DNA of 64,000 nt from Zerene cesonia (Eukaryota; Arthropoda; Insecta; Lepidoptera; Pieridae): positions 620,001-684,000 of the forward strand of contig NW_024045135.1 in the NCBI RefSeq assembly GCF_012273895.1, in the 5' to 3' direction. Each line of letters begins with the position of its first letter. Within the stretch, counting starts at the first letter, position 1. The notes beneath the pieces are model-generated. The model made no database searches. It was given only the letters and a program-made list of their open reading frames with translations, and was not told where the DNA came from. This document shows, one piece after another, positions 12,215-24,650 of the stretch. Both the position numbers and the translations under genes were made by a program.

Positions 12215-15200
12215 TGTGTAATAAAAATCAATTGATCATATTCAGTAGTTATTAGTTACCGACAAAATTACTTATAATATTCTATATATAGTCATATATG
12301 GAAGTTCAATATGTGTTTCTAAAATATAACTAAAAGGTGAATAAAAATTAAATCAAATACGCTAAAATAACACAAAGCACATTAGTACCTATGTATCTAT
12401 AATTTTATTGTTCTATTGGGTACCACTAGCAAAGTGAAGAAAAATTCTCTACCACTTTAATTTAATGTAAATAATTAATGAATACATTCTTCACGAGACT
12501 GATTCGTGTTTGATTAACAATTAGTTGATTTCAATTTGCCAAAACTCAATTATAATTTCATCCCTCAATTATAATGAGAATTCATTATTTAAAACACAGC
12601 GCGACGATTACACGATGATATTTTAATTACATTTTAATTCTCCTTGACAATTATTTTATGTTGAACAAAATTTGTTAACTGGGTTACGTTATTTCGGTCT
12701 CCCTGTTATTGACAACGTTTTAGATGCTAGATACATTATGTAATTATATATATTTGGCCAGGTTCCAATTAAGTAAACGACATTATAAAAATAATTGTAG
12801 TTGCTCTTGTTTAAAACTAGTATTAATAGTAAAATACAAAAAAACTTATTGTTTTTAATAAAATCATTAACTTTCATATCTAACTGAAAAAAAAACAAGA
12901 CTCGTGTTTGCGTATACTGAATTATTAAACTATACATTTCTGTGGCAATAATATATTAACTAACAAACCCTACCTGACACTTACTTCAGAAGGAGGCGTT
13001 CACAGTGTCTTTCATTTAAATTTTCTTCTACACGAGCACTAGAAAATTACTAATGATCGATTAAACAATTAACCAAATTGTCAAATTGCATAAAAGTCGC
13101 GTCAAGTTAAGTTCAACAGACTATGTTCCATCAAAATGTTCCATGTAATATTGCTTCGAATTAAGTATTTTCTTGTGTTTGATTTTACGCGATTATAAGA
13201 AGTTTAAGGATTTAAGGTTTATGGGTTAAATCCATTAAAAAGCCTCTATTGCTTGTAATTTGTTTACATTGGAACACGATATTTCCAGGGAGATTTAATC
13301 CACCAAACCACGGTCACGGGCAGGGCGATATCACAACGGTACGAGACCTTATACGGTAAGTCACGTAGCAGAGGTATAATAACAAATTGATGTCAAAATA
13401 GAGGCACAATCACGGCACAATGCTGTCACATCCATGTCAAGATCGGTGACTCGATATCAGCAAGATGACAGCCCAATAACAGTATGAATGCCACCGCCTT
13501 TCGCGTGAAAACGTTAGTGGTAACTCATACCTGAGCTGGGTTTGCTTACCTATTTGATCAAGGGAACACAATTTCTTTGTGCAATTTCATGGATATCTAT
13601 GAATTTATGAACTGAAATTCATCCTTCAAATTTTGAAACAAAATCGTGTTATTATATATAAATTGAACGTTATTAATAAACTTTTCTTTCTGACTTATTG
13701 ATGGGAATGCATTTTAGATATTTAATTATAATTAGAGTTGATTCACTGAATGATTCTTTCAAAACAATGATTACATATTCTTTCTATGACTTTCAAATTC
13801 ATATACGTATTGTGTAATTTAAATAAAACCCTGAAATAATTCGCATAAATTATGGATACATAACATGGGGTATATATGGTAGCTTAGTATGGGGCATATA
13901 ACAAGCAGTTTCGATGACAAATAAAAATATAATAAACTTTTTAGCCAGCTAGCTAGATGAGAATAGGGCTCTGCATCTTCATAACGATTCAAAGTGCTTC
14001 TATAAGAAGTCCCATGGTAAAAATAAATGTTTGAATTTATGTAGCTTCAAAAAGCGCTACGATAATATAACATAATGTGGTAACCTCCATTCTAGCTTGA
14101 CCCAATTCATTCTCAAGTACACTCAACTCGATAAAACAGTTTTAAAATAACAATAATTGAACAAAATAAACGCGGCGAGTTCTGAGCAAATGGTTCGACA
14201 ATTTCATTTCAATAAGGGCTGATATCGCATTGAAAATATATTTTTCATCCGTCGCTAAGCGGAGAGAATCAAGGGCTCTCCACATCTCTCAACTAGGAGA
14301 CAAAACTGTTTGACTAGCTCTTCATTTGTAGCGATGTAAGTGAACACCAGTAGGTATATAAGTATATCTATGGTATATATAATGGCTGGAAGTCAATTTC
14401 GAATTGATACTAAGAGGTTTTTATGAATGGTATTTATTGTTTTTCCTACTCTTTTACTCTTCTCTGTGCTTTTAAAAATCCTTCGTAATGTTATAGATGC
14501 GACTGTGTTTTTGATTCTTACAGGTGGTAACGAAGTGATATTAAAGTTATTTTAATGGCATGATTTTCTCAGAAGGCTGGAGTATTTAAACCGACTTTAA
14601 ACCGTGTTAAAAAACGTCTATATCACACTCCACTAGTAAATAGTGAATTATCCCAGTTAAATCTTATCTTAATTTACATAAATACGTATCACATTGTTTT
14701 TCGGCGAAGGACTCGTAAACTGCTCAATCGATATTAATCAAATTTTTCTTTATGATTGATCTAACTTAAAAGACAGGATAATTAATATTATTTCAACTAC
14801 GATAAATGACCACTCGGGCAGAGTTGGGGCGTGCAGCCAGTCTGTTATAAAAGCTTAAATTTCAATAAAATTACCGCAAGCGATGTTATTCTATTCAGCG
14901 CCTTAAAACAACCTCGTTTACCCTGAAAACTTGGAAAAATGCACATAAAATAAAATACCTCGAAAAACTTCCAAGTTTCGTGTTTGTAAACTGGCGCAGG
15001 GGTCGCAGGTTAAGTCCCATGGTGGTAATAAATATTCAGAATATCACCTTTGTTGAGGTGGTGTTCTTGTTTTAATGTAGGGACTTTTGCTCTTTTTTTC
15101 AGCAATTTTAAAATAGTAACTGAACTCGTGAATTTCAAAGAATTTTTCCACAAATACAGCTAATTTATAAGTAACGCTCAATTTAAGTTACGTAAAATTT

Positions 15201-16189
15201 ATTTGATTGTAATGTTTGTTATTATTGATTTTAAATTAGATTGTTGGATTAAATTGTAAGGAACTGGCATATAAATAAAATACAATGCCCTAACGATATA
15301 CATTACAAGTTGCTAACATTTTGAAGCGATTAAATAATGGAACAATGAATATAGAATAATAATAAATTTATATTCATTATAAATAGCATGCAAATCATTC
15401 AAAACTACAAATAAAAATAACGGTAATTAGAATATATTGTAGTCTTAAGAAAACCTAAAAAATATGAGCTTATTCTCAAAGACAAATATCGAACACTAGT
15501 TCCTAATATCTGGACCTACCTATACCACGCACACAACGAGAGCTGTCGACTCATAAACGTTATAATATATAAAACTCATAAAATCTGAGAGAAATATTGC
15601 ATATGAATGATACTTTAAGAATATTGGGTCACTTTCACAGTGTTGCGTTGGTCCTTGACCCTAATACCAAATATAGTATCGTTGGTCTTTTGATTAGAAC
15701 AATTATGCTTTTTGCCCCTAAAATCATAAATCTGGATCAAATCTAGCTAGGGAAACATTCATCAATTTGTCTGCTTCTTATTTATTATCTACGTATTACC
15801 CAAGGAACCCTAACATATACTTCGTTACCAAGAAAAACATTTTAATCAACTAATAAGTACTGGCTTACTACCAAAAAGTGTGAATGAATTATCACCTCTC
15901 ACACAACGTAATAAAGATGAAAATAGTATAAACTATATCCACAAACTTAGTATGTCAGACAATATGAGTGTGTTCGGAGAAAACAAACTTTGGATGATCT
16001 GCGCCTACGAAGTTTCGGGAATAATTTGCTGTAAATTCCATTTACATTACACGACACTATATCGGTCCGATATTTCAAATATTGCATAAAATTTTTTAAA
16101 TAAATTCTTTCAGCTGAAACTCATAACGTTATTGTCATTTTAAGTTAAAGATTTTTCTTATACTTATATTCCGTAATATCAAATGATTT
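12215..16189. other. Long AT-rich stretch, no gene recognised
   Basis: Holds a retroposon tail (listed at 13972) and a 27-bp segment at 13166-13192 that recurs inverted at 59017-59043. The stretch 13270-13520 is richer in GC without an open frame. A GCAGGTTAAGTCCC motif near 15007-15020 is only faintly B-box-like. Confidence 0.45.
13972..14043 (+). mobile_element. RTE-like retroposon 3' tail
   Basis: It contains ACGATTCAAAGTGCTTCTAT, AAGAAGTCC and AATAAATGTTTGAAT, the same tail as at 49742-49885. The class is inferred from the TTTGA-type tail. Confidence 0.5.
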
Positions 16190-16384
16190 TGTCATTTTTA
16201 GGCTTAAACGGTGAAGGAAAACATCGTGAGGAAACCGGCATGTCCAAGAATTAAAAAGTTCGACGACATGTGACATCCGCCAACCCGCACTTGGCCAGCG
16301 TGGTAGATTATGGCCTGAACCCTCATAGGAGGCCTGTGTCCCAGCAGTGGGAACATATATGGGCTGATGATGATGATGATGATT
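16190..16384 (+). mobile_element. tRNA-derived SINE body with (GAT)n tail, 5'-truncated
   Basis: It contains ACGGTGAAGGAAAACATCGT, GAGGAAACCGGCATG, ACATGTGACATCCGCCAACC, CGCACTTGGCCAGCGTGG, then TATGGGCTGATGATGATGA. It matches the minus-strand copy at 17052-17345 but lacks the tRNA-like head. 5' truncation is usual for retroposed SINEs. Confidence 0.75.
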
Positions 16385-16432
16385 AGGGCAAAGCAATGGA
16401 AGGAACAGGTAGGTCATCAAAATATAGACTTA

Positions 16433-16580
16433 AAGCCCGTATCATTTTCCTTACCCCTCCCAGTCCTTTTATTCCTCTTCACAATACCCTCCTCATCCCT
16501 TAACGTAACGCCTGTGAAAATGTTCATGGGCAGCGCTTAGCGCTTACCATCAGGCGACTCTCCATTGTCAACGATGGCAT
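16433..16580 (-). repeat. Family A SINE-like repeat
   Basis: The plus strand shows the reverse complement of family A: CCTCCCAGTCC, CTCCTCATCCCTTAACG, AATGTTCATGGGCAGCGCTT and CGCTTACCATCAGGCGACTC. A T-run lies at the minus-strand 5' end. Confidence 0.65.
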
Positions 16581-17051
16581 TAAAAAAAAATGTATTAAAT
16601 TCTCTTTTCAAACTTGAAAAATCCACCCGATAAGACATCACGTATAAATATCCCTGCGGAAATCTATCTGTTATTGCAGCATGCCCGTTTGAGTACTTCT
16701 TTGTGATGTTCAAGTGTAACGACTCACAGAAGTAGACCATGATAAAGGGCGCCATATTTCACACAACAAATCCAACATGAACACATATTTCTCAAATTTC
16801 GCGAAGGTATCAACCGACTTGAGTTAGAGAATATAACAGAATTATAATAATGTTATATTTATTCTGATTCTTTAAAAAATGTTATAATAAAGTCCACAGT
16901 ATGAGAGTGTGTTTAATTCTTTGATTTAGCTACCTACTCATGCCCCATGTGGTAAAACGATAGCTGTGTCGATAAAATATTACTATAGTCCTTGCACATA
17001 ATAATCAGCCATTTGCTCCGGCATTCGATCTACGAACATAGTAATTTTTAT
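16581..17051. other. No gene or repeat recognised
   Basis: AT-rich sequence lying between a family A copy and a SINE. Confidence 0.4.
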
Positions 17052-17345
17052 CATCATCATCATCAGCCCATATACGCTTACACTGCAGACACTCGGGCCA
17101 CCTGTGAGGGTTCATGCCTTAATGCGCCAATCTGGCCAAGTGCGGGTTGGCAGATGTCACATGTCATTGAACATTTGATTCTTCGACCAGCCTCACGATG
17201 CTTGCCTTCACCGTTTCGAGCAGCGGAATATGTGCAGATAAATTGAATAATCAATTTATTTCTTGCATGCTCGTCCGGTCTCGAACCTCCTACTTCTTGC
17301 TTTATGTCAAAAATCCTAACTCCTGATACACGACTGCTCTGATAA
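17052..17345 (-). mobile_element. tRNA-derived SINE with (GAT)n tail
   Basis: On the minus strand, GGAGGTTCGAGACCGG near the start is a good pol III B box (GGTTCGANNCC). The body follows (GAAACGGTGAAGGCAAGC, TGTGACATCTGCCAACCCGC, TTGGCCAG) and the tail TATATGGGCTGATGATGATG. The A box is worn. The body is shared with 16190-16384. Two overlapping ORFs (17078-17368 minus, 16992-17246 plus) are products of the repeat and not genes. Confidence 0.8.
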
Positions 17346-19179
17346 TCTTTAAATGCACACAATAACATGTCTTCTTAGTTTCGTAAACACATTACAGAAC
17401 ACACAAGAAACATTATCACAGTTTATGATATAAATTCCAAAACCGAGTTTGTGTCAGCGATTTACGAAGGTCGTAAAAGCTAGTATAATTTGAAAACTTT
17501 TAATTCAACTTTCGCTTAACTTTTTACAAATAAGTCGTAAATCGAGTTGGCGTGCGATTTAAACAGCTTGAATTTTTTTGATTTGTCATTTGATAAGAAA
17601 TTGTTTTTATTAATTTTATTTAGACAGCGTTACGGGTAACTAGTTTCCGCCTGCTTAATGAAGGAAAGTAAAGGAATAAGCAGCTCCGGGGTATTACCCG
17701 CATAGTTCATGTTCTCGTGGGAATACCGGGGTCAAAACTATACTTTCTCTTTTCTCGGTTTTTAAACTGTATTTGTACTAAACTTCATCCGAATCTATTA
17801 CGTGGTTAGCGTTTAAAAGAGACAGAAGGAGTTGCTGTTTCGTTTATAATAGCAGGGATAGAATATAAGTGAAAAACGCAATGGAAGTGGCTTTCTTACC
17901 GTCAAAATTTATGTATAAAAAGCTGTTCTTACTGTACTGTGCATTGTAAAGTTATTCCCTCGCCAGTTAAACATATCCGTAGTATAGTATATTATCTGTG
18001 TAAATTTGTAATTTAGTTAGTTATTCCTCGATTTCTTGCGATATCCATCATCCCGACTTGATGATAATGGGACTACCAGGGAATTGTGAATCGATTTACC
18101 ATTTTCTAAATCGATCCACAATAGGCAAAAATATCGATGAACAATAAATACATATAGACAAACATAAAACTTCATCCGTTTTGTTGGAAATCGGATAAAA
18201 CATACACACATACGAACATAGAACTTCCTCGTTTTTGGTACGGCTTAGTATAAAATAATACCCATCTCACTCTATAATTCTGTAATCTTTGTTGGGGAAA
18301 GCAAAATTTAGAAAACGTTGTACATACTAAAAGTTTATTTCAATTTCAAGTTCTATTTACGTAAGTACATGGTTATTTTTAACATAAAACTAATCCGCCT
18401 TCAAATAGTCAGAACTAGACCAAATTTAAATGAGACCACATGGCTTTTAAATAAAAAAGAATCACAAAAATAGATTCACGCAATACAAAGATATGAAGTA
18501 TCAATAAAAAATATACAGTATAATTTATAACCTCTGGTTTTTAATAGACGGTTGAGAATGCATCCGATAAATACATTTGAACTCTATAAAATACTAGACC
18601 ACGACTCACTGCATAATGATAATTGATATCAAAGGACGAGATGTATTTTGCGTATAATTCGACACAAAAGAAATGTTTATCAGCCTGGCGCTCGTCTCGA
18701 AATTACGAGAGGTCACTTGACGATGGACATGTGTTCGAAAGCCAGAAAAACATATTTTTTTGTCACGCGGAGGTTTTTTATTAAGATTACCTTCGTTTTG
18801 AAATAATTGTGCGTTATATTTATTAGCAAAATGAGGTCAACGATATAATTATAGAATTTTACTAAGGTTTATTGTGTGGAGTGTTGTGCAAACAATGGCC
18901 GTTTTTGTTTTATAAACTAAATATGGATTGTTAAAATTCAGTTTTATTGAGCTATTTTTAATATTTCATATTTCATTTTAAACCATATGAGATAACATTA
19001 CATTCAGTTTTACGATTGTACCTTTAACCTCAAAATTTAATAGCCATCCATTTATAAGTATTCAGTGTATTTTCCTTTCCACATCCTATTTTATGTATAA
19101 AAATACATAATATATAATAATAAATTTAAAAAGAAAATGGAAAACAAAGTCTCATAAAAAAATTAAATAAAAGATATTC
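17346..19179. other. AT-rich flank of the tRNA gene
   Basis: Apart from one family G repeat nothing is recognised. On the minus strand a T-run starts about 8 nt past the tRNA 3' end (AAAA at 19169-19172 on the plus strand) and can serve as the pol III terminator. Confidence 0.5.
18376..18557 (+). repeat. Family G repeat
   Basis: It shows CCGCCTTCAAATAGTCAGAA, CTAGACCAAATTTAAATG, GACCACATGGC, an A-rich middle and a worn end (AGACGGTTGAG, where better copies have GAAGTCGGTTG). The family recurs at 29621, 39370 and 40395. Confidence 0.6.
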
Positions 19180-19259
19180 TGACAGCGGTGGGATTCGAAC
19201 CCACGCCCTTTCGGACTGGTGCCTAATACCAGCGCCTTAGACCGCTCGGCCACGCTGCC
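19180..19259 (-). tRNA. tRNA-Leu (anticodon UAG)
   Basis: Decodes CUA/CUN leucine codons in cytosolic translation. On the minus strand the acceptor arm GGCAGCG pairs with CGCTGTC with one G-U pair. The anticodon stem CTGGT/ACCAG encloses the loop ATTAGGC, so the anticodon is TAG (19223-19225). A long variable arm (TCC...GGG) marks a class II tRNA. The T arm is GTGGG-TTCGAAT-CCCAC and the discriminator is A. No intron and no encoded CCA. A/B-box pol III promoter elements (GTGGCCGAGCGG, GGTTCGAATCC) are intact and a T4 terminator follows within 10 nt. It looks functional. Confidence 0.95.
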
Positions 19260-19599
19260 TAACGATAAATGTGTATATTTTAACAACTGCATTACAAGTT
19301 TAACAGGTTAACTTGAAATTACTTATGGATGTATTGAATTATAAATATGTAATAATAATGTATATTTTCATAAATATCGCGTTTTATTTATTCCCGTTGT
19401 TTTTCTTTTTTATTTTGAGAATAATCCTATTGACTTGACAGTATCAAGATTCGAGAGTACATTATATATGTTATATAAAAAAGGCAGAAAAACTAAACGA
19501 ATCAAATTCTCCTACTATAAAATGGTCGTTCATTATTCAGATATATAAAATAATTACATACTAATAATATTATAATATTCTATTTAAAAAAATCAACCA

Positions 19600-19812
19600 A
19601 TAGCGAGTGGGACTTGCGACGCTATGTGTTTTTATCCTCAATTTTATTTAAAATTGGTATTAAAGTGGGAACAGTAATATATTAGCCTTAAAAATTTCAA
19701 CTAACTATCACAGTTCGTAAAAGTTAGTTGAATATACAGCCAGGTGACAGACAAACGGACAGCGAAGTCTTAGTAATAAGGTCGTTTTACCCTCCGGGTA
19801 CGGAACCCAAAA
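19600..19812 (+). repeat. Interspersed repeat ending CCGGGTACGGAACCC
   Basis: The 3' part reads CAGCCAGGTGACAGACAAAC, GGACAGCGAAGTCTTAGTAA, TAAGGTCGTTTTACCCTCCG and GGTACGGAACCCAAAA, which I recognise as a recurrent lepidopteran interspersed repeat. Its class is unknown to me and the 5' limit is approximate. Confidence 0.5.
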
Positions 19813-20240
19813 TGTGAATGCTTTTCACGCCTCATCTGGACAGATTTCGCTTAAATACATAGGAAAACGACATTTACTTTCGAATAAAGTCTACTTCAAT
19901 CATAATTTAAGCAGACAATGTAAACAATCAATAACCGTTAGTGATTGTTATATACAATAAAAAATATATACACAATTGTCAAATTATCTACCATATCAGT
20001 CGCAAAAATTACGTTTTATACATTTACACATAGCATTACCATAAGGAAGGAAGTACTTTACTATCCAAGGGTATGTAACCGACACTCGTGTGGCGCGCGA
20101 AACGACGAGCGAGGAAGCGGGTCGAGTGTGAGCTAGAACATTCCAGAAACGCTAACATACGTAATACTTATGTGCGAATCCTTTTTGTAAATAGCTGTGG
20201 CTTGAAAATTTAAATATGGGGCATTCCAATTTATTATACA

Positions 20241-20439
20241 CTAGACGCTCGTACCGACGCCCGGATATTAAGATTCCTGTTTTATCCCAAGGGAGCATTT
20301 AATTGGGATGAAAAGTATCCTATCACCCAGGTCAGCTTATACCGTGTCGGTATAGCACATTTCATCAAAATCCGTTCAGTAATTTCCGCGTGATTGACGG
20401 ACAAACATCTAAACAAACAAACATTTAATATCAGTGTGA
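20241..20439 (-). mobile_element. Hel-2 Helitron, full length
   Basis: The minus strand starts A|TCACACTGATATTAAATG and ends GAGCGTCTAG|T. It is 199 bp, exactly the length of the plus-strand copy at 36336-36534. No coding sequence. Confidence 0.8.
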
Positions 20440-20868
20440 TTTAAAATATCAATGAGTTTGTGTTTGAATGCGAATTTGTGTTGTTCTTTTCCTTTATGTT
20501 TAAAAACAATTGGCCGCCTTACGGGTGGCTGAGTTTTGTATAAGCTTGTAAGAAATCTAGCCGTGCGTGGTTTTAACCGGGAAAATTCCCCGGAATTTAA
20601 GAAAAATCCTAGCCTATGTTCGTACTGTCAATGTCAACTGTTCAACTGTCTCCATTAGACATTGCATTCAAATCGATGTTATATTGTAGCTGTTAAAGCG
20701 TAAGAGATGGACAGACTCCTGCATTTATAACATGAGTATGAATTTTTAAAATTTTGAATTTAATCATCAGGCAATGAAATATATGGAAAGTGAAGTGCAG
20801 TTTGTTACACAATTTTAATTAAAACACTTTTTATTATTAAATTGTAACAATTACTAATTTATTTCAAA

Positions 20869-21075
20869 CTAGCTGCGCCCCGCGGTTTCAACCGCGTAAG
20901 TCCGTATCCCGTAGGAATATCAAATTAATCATATCTTGTGATAGAGTAAACCGATTTCGATGAAACAAAAACTAAGTTTTACCTCAAGTTACGTATAATT
21001 TTTGTATATAAACATTGTCTGCATTTAATTTGTAGATTTTACTTGATGTGCGCACAAACAAACAGACAAAAATTT
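20869..21075 (-). mobile_element. Helitron with Hel-1-like 3' end, different body
   Basis: The minus-strand 3' end (20869-20921) is Hel-1: CCGTAGGAATATC reversed, hairpin GCGGTT...AACCGC and GCAGCTAG|T. The remaining part to about 21075 (GATTTCGATGAAAC, GTGCGCACAAACAAACAGAC on the plus strand) is unlike other Hel-1 copies. It is either a related subfamily or a truncated copy beside another repeat. Confidence 0.55.
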
Positions 21076-22465
21076 AAAATATGATGGAAATGGGTTCTGT
21101 TAGTTATCTTTTCACAAACTGGCTATTTTTTTTTTTTTAATTTTTTCTATGTACAAAAATGTCTTTTCTACAGATTTATTATATGTATAGATTAATTTAA
21201 TCTTAAATTCAGTCAATTTTCTGTCAAGTTAGTGTAGTAGATTTCATGTCGAGAGAGAGAGAGATTATTTATACATATAAGATAATGCAAATAGGTACAG
21301 GTCTAAGCTTTCATATTCACTGTTAAATAAACAGAATTATCAAACGTGTTTATCAGCGGGAATATTTTATCGACGGATGAAGCCGTGTGAAGATCAGTGA
21401 TGCGAAGAAGATAAACAACCCTATTACTTCATGTATGTATAAATATATATTTAACTATGAGTTAGTACAACGAAGTGTATTCAATGTTAGAATACCGTAT
21501 TTGGTATGATAGAGGAACAAAGATAAAGGTGAGAGTGATTGCGGTATCAAATGCGTTTATCATTTGCTGACGCCAGGTTAAGCACATATTCCTGTTTATG
21601 CTCTTTATTTAATCAAGATTTTACTACGAGGATGGGTTATTGTGTTCTGTAATTAACTTACTTTCTTTTGATGATCTGGTTATTCTCCAGCCAAAAAAAA
21701 ATAATAATTTAAAATAAAGTGTATTTTTGTTAGCGTTATTCTTAACCGTAAAAGAAGTAATTTCAAGCAAAATAATAATTATTTTTCACGAAAAAAATAA
21801 AGCGCCTTCAAATTTCCAACTTACCAACTAATAAATAAAACAAGATTAATCAAAATTGGTTGAAAATTCTGGAGTAACAAACTAAAAAAAATTTCAGCCC
21901 AATTGATAACCTCCTTTTTTGGAAGTCGGTTGAAAAGTCTACAATGTCAAAATTGACCTTGACATGTATTTTTTTGATAATATCACTATACGAGTTCATA
22001 TGGTCTAAGTTTCATTGTTACAGTTTCAGAGGCTGTTTATTTCCAAATATTAAAAAAAATGCGAAAGTAAAATAACAAGTAAACAAAAAATGTTTATGGG
22101 TCATCAAATAAACAAAATTTTGTGAAAAATATTTTTCCGCAGTGGCAACCATAAACAAAACTATCCGAAAATAATAAAAGATCGGCGACATGGCAACACC
22201 AAATAACGCTATCTCGGTCCTGATGTCCCTCGGCATTGCCATATCTCTAAAAAAACTTTCGATATGAAATTGTGTAAGCAATATTTGCAATTCAGAAAAT
22301 TTAATCCAGTTTATTAGGTAGGATATTTAATTGAACGTTATTGTAACTTTTAACTTCAAATTTTTATTAAACTTGCCAAGTGCTCCGATGATATAAACAA
22401 ACGTTTATAGGTTACTAGAAATTTATGATGTGGTTTAGTTTGCCATTGATATCAGTACCTATTTA
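21076..22465. other. No gene recognised
   Basis: Contains a poly-T tract (about 21126-21140), a (GA)7 microsatellite at 21251-21264 and a family G fragment. A 90-codon minus-strand ORF at 22018-22290 is AT-driven and resembles nothing known. Confidence 0.45.
21841..21938 (+). repeat. Family G repeat, 3' part
   Basis: Ends CCTCCTTTTTTGGAAGTCGG followed by TTGAAAAG, the typical family G terminus, after CTGGAGTAACAAAC. The start of the family is missing. Confidence 0.55.
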
Positions 22466-22680
22466 TCTAATATATAAAAATAAGTCGGGTTTTCCTTCCT
22501 GACGCTATAACTCCAGAACGCACGAACCGATTTCCACGGTTTTGCATTCGTTGGAAAGGTCTCGGGCACCGTGAGGTTTATAGCATAGAAAATTCAGGAA
22601 AAAATTCTGCAGAAAAGCGGGAAAGTCATTTTTCACATACAACCATCTGGTGGCGAAACGGAGTTCGCCGGGTTTGCTAG
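22466..22680 (+). mobile_element. Hel-5 Helitron, full length
   Basis: This 215-bp element starts A|TCTAATATATAAAAATAAG and ends GGGTTTGCTAG|T. A perfect GGCGAA/TTCGCC hairpin (22652-22657 with 22664-22669, 6-nt loop) lies just before the 3' end. The termini fit a non-autonomous Helitron. The body (GAACGCACGAACCGATTTCC, GGAAAGGTCTCGGGC) is unlike Hel-1 to Hel-4. Only one copy is seen here. Confidence 0.75.
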
Positions 22681-23332
22681 TCTGTTATAAAATTTGTAGT
22701 TTGACAGCAAAATCTTTTTCTCTTATATTTAAAATGATATGTTATTGGTGACATTTTATTCATGTCATTAATCTATAGCAGCGGGTGCAATACAGATACA
22801 ATACGACATTGAAGTAAGTGACAGACGATATAGTTTTAAGACTTTCTATAATCTATTTTCTGCATAAAATGAAAAAAAAGTGGCATAACAGCTTTTTACA
22901 CTGGCATATAAATAAGATTCCAAACAATGAAATTGCGCCTTTTTATATTGTAATGAACCATTATTGTACCACTTAAGTGCGTTATTCAATTACATCCAAC
23001 AAAGCTCAAAACAATACGCATTTGACAAAAGCTTCCAGAATTGTCTAGAAATTAACCCCCAGTTAGTTTCTACAATGTTTTTAATTACGGCTAAATAGGA
23101 ACACCGTTTACCGCGCATTAAATGTTTATGACGGCAAGATTGCGTTGCGTCCAGACGTAGCAATCACGCTACGGTTAATTTGCAGAAATATGTCTAGGTA
23201 TTATATTATCTGTGGTCTGGATTAATAGTTTTGTCTATGAAATGTGAAGCGTCATTTTTCACTTAGACTAGCATCTTTCTACAAAAATACATAAACGTAT
23301 AGACATTGAATCCAAGTGTCAATGTTTATATG
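22681..23332. other. No gene or repeat recognised
   Basis: AT-rich sequence with no visible exon. Confidence 0.4.
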
Positions 23333-23382
23333 AAAGAATGAAAGTAAGAAAGGAAGAAAGAAAGATAGATAGAAAGATAGAA
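23333..23382. repeat. (GAAA)n/(GATA)n microsatellite
   Basis: An impure purine tract of GAAA, GAAG and GATA units. It borders a minus-strand retroposon-like 3' end and may be its tail. Confidence 0.7.
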
Positions 23383-23830
23383 ATAATGTTTATTTAACAC
23401 CACAAACAATCTTTACAAGTTATTAATACGTAGGTGAACTTATAGCTTATTGGTGTGGTGCTAAAAAGGGTTACTACCCAACATGTACGCATAAAACGCA
23501 GCGCTGATATCCAGTCCCTATGTATCATGTCACAAAGGAATCAGCTGTATTATTTACAGTTACTAATCTAGTATGTGTAATTATTTACAGTCTGTGGCAA
23601 CATTCTGTTCTGCTTTCGATTGTCCACAACTATACATAGGCATCTTCTAAGAAATGCCACTGGGCTGTGAGCTTTTTAGAAGGTACCTTTAAACGCACTA
23701 AGGGTAAATCCCGAGCTGTGATCCATTGGAGACCCCGGGATCCCTGCTTATGCTTTGAGTTTGGCCACCGAGGAGGTCCCATCCTCGTCGCCAATGGAAT
23801 GTAACTAAAGGCGGGCTTCAATGACAAACT
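23383..23830 (-). mobile_element. Probable retroposed 3' end with AATAAA
   Basis: On the minus strand a GC-richer segment (23630-23827) with a 65-codon ORF is followed by about 240 nt ending GGTGTTAAATAAACATTATT, then the tetranucleotide tract. A polyadenylation signal followed by a simple tail suggests a LINE 3' end or a retrocopy. The sequence upstream (TAAAAAAAACAG) is a poor splice acceptor, so I do not call it a host exon. The peptide (GPPRWPNSKHKQGSRGLQW) is not recognised. Confidence 0.4.
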
Positions 23831-24035
23831 GTTTTTTTTATATTAAAACAGATTAGCCGTCAACCATAATAATTATTTTCTTACTTAATGTCCAATACCG
23901 TTATTACACAACGCAAATTGGGTTTTGGGTTCACAAGACGAGTTTTCCACCTAAATTCCTTTTTGGAATTTTATCTTATTTTCCAACTTTAATGTCTTAA
24001 ATGAACTTTCGATAACAAAATATCCTTATATTAAA

Positions 24036-24227
24036 CTAGCTGCGCCCCGCGGTTTCACCCGCGTAAGTCTGTATCCCGTAGGAATGTCGTGATAAAAAGT
24101 TGCCTATATGTTATTCCAGTTGTCTACGTACCAAATTTCATTGCAATCGGTTAATCAGTTTTCGCGAGAAAGAGCAACAAACGCACACACATCCTTACAA
24201 ACTTTCGCATTTATAATATTAGTAGGA
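24036..24227 (-). mobile_element. Hel-1 (Lep1-like) Helitron, full length
   Basis: The minus strand starts A|TCCTACTAATATT and ends GCAGCTAG|T, 192 bp, with an intact CGCGG/CCGCG hairpin near the 3' end. The 5' flank repeats TAGGAT units (24222-24240). Confidence 0.85.
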
Positions 24228-24523
24228 TAGGATAGTAGGATTAATGATATATCGTATTAAAATTTGCAAATATAATATTAAACATCCAACATGACAGTGC
24301 GTTTCCCTATAGGATATTTGATGCACGTGTCACTATCAAATAATAACGACCGAATACATTGTGAGCTACACAAATAACTGTTATGCAAATGTGTTTATTT
24401 TTCAATTCTATTTGGATCACTATTTATATATAATGCGGTTTGAGCATTAATATTATTAACGGATAATATTAAATAATTGTTTTTGAGAACTAGACGAAAT
24501 TCAAATGGGACACTAGAAGATTT

Positions 24524-24650
24524 TTTTCCTCACCCGTCCCTGTCCATTCCTTCTTTCCAGTCATTAATCCTTTCCTTTTCCCTTATCACATAGAAGCGGA
24601 CAGCGCATGCAGAGGCACTACCTTTGCGAATGTTCATGGTTCATCAAATA
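24524..24650 (-). repeat. Family A SINE-like repeat, partial
   Basis: The plus strand shows CCTCACCCGTCCCTGTCCAT, TCCTTCTTTCCAGTC, CCTTTCCTTTTCCCTTATC, GCAGAGGCACTACC and GCGAATGTTCATGG. The family A head is replaced by ATCAAATAAAAAA. Confidence 0.65.

Noticed and set aside
14998..15025. tRNA-like B box GCAGGTTAAGTCCC
   Set aside because: No A box, no acceptor pairing and no cloverleaf can be built around it.
17078..17368. 96-codon minus-strand ORF
   Set aside because: It lies inside the tRNA-derived SINE at 17052-17345.
23630..23827. 65-codon ORF as a host terminal exon
   Set aside because: No credible splice acceptor upstream; the AATAAA and simple tail downstream fit a retroposon better.
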